A DNA stretch of 35,431 bases. Source: Alphaproteobacteria bacterium 65-37. GTDB taxonomy: Bacteria > Pseudomonadota > Alphaproteobacteria > Reyranellales > Reyranellaceae. A program made the translations under genes and the position numbers. The notes under the pieces are model-generated. The model saw nothing but the letters and a program-made list of their open reading frames with translations. It was not told the origin of the DNA and made no database searches. Of this stretch, positions 34,686-35,431 are shown piece by piece. Numbering within the stretch: the stretch's first letter is position 1; each line of letters starts with the position of its first letter. The stretch spans positions 1-35,431 of the forward strand of contig MKRV01000319.1 of NCBI GenBank assembly GCA_001897995.1, in the 5' to 3' direction.

Positions 34686-35431
34686 CGTCGCGTGCCGGCC
34701 GTCGCGACCAGGACCACGGGCACATCCGGTGCCAGCCCTTCGAATTCGGTTCGCGCCACTGTCATGGCCTGATCGAGCGCCACGACACCTGTCAGGTCGA
34801 CGACGTGGGCGCCCACGATCAGAAACATGTCGGGCACGATCACGCTGTCGCCGTTATAGACCGTGTTGTCCTCCCAGAAGCGCTTCAGCACCTCCAGCCC
34901 CTGCTGCGCCGGCGCACTGGCCACCTTGGCGTTGGCCCGCTGGATGCGGATAACGCCCTCGAGATCGACGGCTCGAACCGGGTGACGCTGCCGGGTCAGG
35001 AACTTCAGGTATTTCTCCTTCACCGTCGCCTGGATCACCCGCATGCGATCGGTGGCGGCGACGACCTGCGCGGCGTCGGCCGCGACCCCCATGGATTGCG
35101 CGGCAATGGCCCGCGCTTCGTCCTCGCTCACCGCCGTCAGGCCGAACTTGGCCCGCATCTCCGAGGCGCCCATCGCGGTCGCCCGCACGCGCTGGGTATG
35201 TGGATTGACCTCGATCGTGACCTCGACATTCTCTGCCGCGGCGCCCAGCCGGACGACGGCATCGAACGCCTCGCGCTTGATCGCCTTCAGGTCCTCGGCC
35301 TGCGGGTTGGGAATGACCCGTTCCACCACCTCGCGCACCAGGGCCAGCGCCACGCCGATCGAGGAAATGACCTCGGCATCCTTGGAGATCGTGTGGCGAA
35401 GCTTCATCTGTTCCGCGGTGAAGGGGATCAG
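34682..35431 (-). CDS. Unrecognised conserved-looking protein (5' end beyond window)
   Basis: The reading frame remains open to the window edge (LIPFTAEQ precedes the internal methionine at 35407), so at least 249 residues are encoded and the true start may lie outside. I do not recognise the family. It is an alpha/beta protein with a helical N-terminal part (LVREVVERVIPNPQAEDLKAIKREAF), a region of short strands (VEVTIEVNPHTQRVRATA), and a C-terminal part ending DVPVVLVATAG. No cysteine, HExxH or P-loop is seen. The possibility that it is the C-terminal part of a larger ATPase or reactivase-type protein is speculative. It is coupled to the HExxH gene by a 4-nt overlap. Confidence 0.6.
   Translation of the reverse strand: MIPFTAEQMKLRHTISKDAEVISSIGVALALVREVVERVIPNPQAEDLKAIKREAFDAVVRLGAAAENVEVTIEVNPHTQRVRATAMGASEMRAKFGLTAVSEDEARAIAAQSMGVAADAAQVVAATDRMRVIQATVKEKYLKFLTRQRHPVRAVDLEGVIRIQRANAKVASAPAQQGLEVLKRFWEDNTVYNGDSVIVPDMFLIVGAHVVDLTGVVALDQAMTVARTEFEGLAPDVPVVLVATAGTRR

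Overview
The window is high-GC, densely packed bacterial chromosome. Several gene neighbourhoods point to an alphaproteobacterium: rlpA-dacC-tmk-holB-metG-tatD, dusB(nifR3)-ntrB-ntrC-ntrY-ntrX followed by hfq-hflX, a fused ispDF, and ftsB-pdhA-pdhB-pdhC-lpd-lipA-coq10/ratA with a lipoyl domain on the E1 beta subunit. A Reyranella-like or other Rhodospirillales/Hyphomicrobiales-type genome is my best guess; the sequence alone does not fix the genus. No tRNA, rRNA, CRISPR array, transposase, phage gene or recognisable defence locus was found.

Layout. (1) Positions 1-6365, plus strand: the tail of an RlpA-like SPOR protein, then D-Ala-D-Ala carboxypeptidase, thymidylate kinase, DNA polymerase III delta', methionyl-tRNA synthetase, TatD nuclease and an MBL-fold phosphodiesterase, with 4-10 nt overlaps or short gaps. 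(2) 6409-8004: an unrecognised secreted protein between two AT-rich gaps, then mazG. (3) 8008-8138: a palindromic dispersed repeat between convergent genes. (4) 8172-19994, minus strand: inositol monophosphatase-family enzyme, a groES with no groEL beside it, hflX, hfq, HAD phosphatase, D-amino-acid aminotransferase, ntrX, ntrY, ntrC, ntrB and dusB. Read in transcription order, a nitrogen-control operon (dusB-ntrBC-ntrYX) leads into the Hfq/HflX post-transcriptional module. (5) 20128-22237, plus strand: ispDF, cinA/pncC-type amidase and a tiny exported lipoprotein-like gene. (6) 22325-22550: a second copy of the dispersed repeat nested inside another palindrome. (7) 22571-29702, minus strand: ftsB, the pyruvate dehydrogenase genes, lpd, lipA and a COQ10/RatA START-domain protein, which together make, lipoylate and run pyruvate dehydrogenase. 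(8) 29776-35431: more accessory-looking genes: AlaX tRNA editor, a third palindromic repeat, a Tat-exported agmatine-deiminase-like enzyme with an AraC regulator, acyl-CoA dehydrogenase plus a small monooxygenase-fold protein, and a pair encoding an HExxH metallopeptidase-like protein and an unrecognised protein that runs off the window.

Most of the window is conserved core metabolism and regulation. The points most worth a second look are an NtrX whose AAA+ domain has lost the Walker B aspartate and the GAFTGA loop (an intact NtrC lies in the same operon), the stand-alone groES with its own good promoter, the two-copy cruciform repeat with a conserved non-palindromic core (one copy nested in another palindrome), two strong palindromes in promoter regions, and the HExxH protein pair at the right edge.
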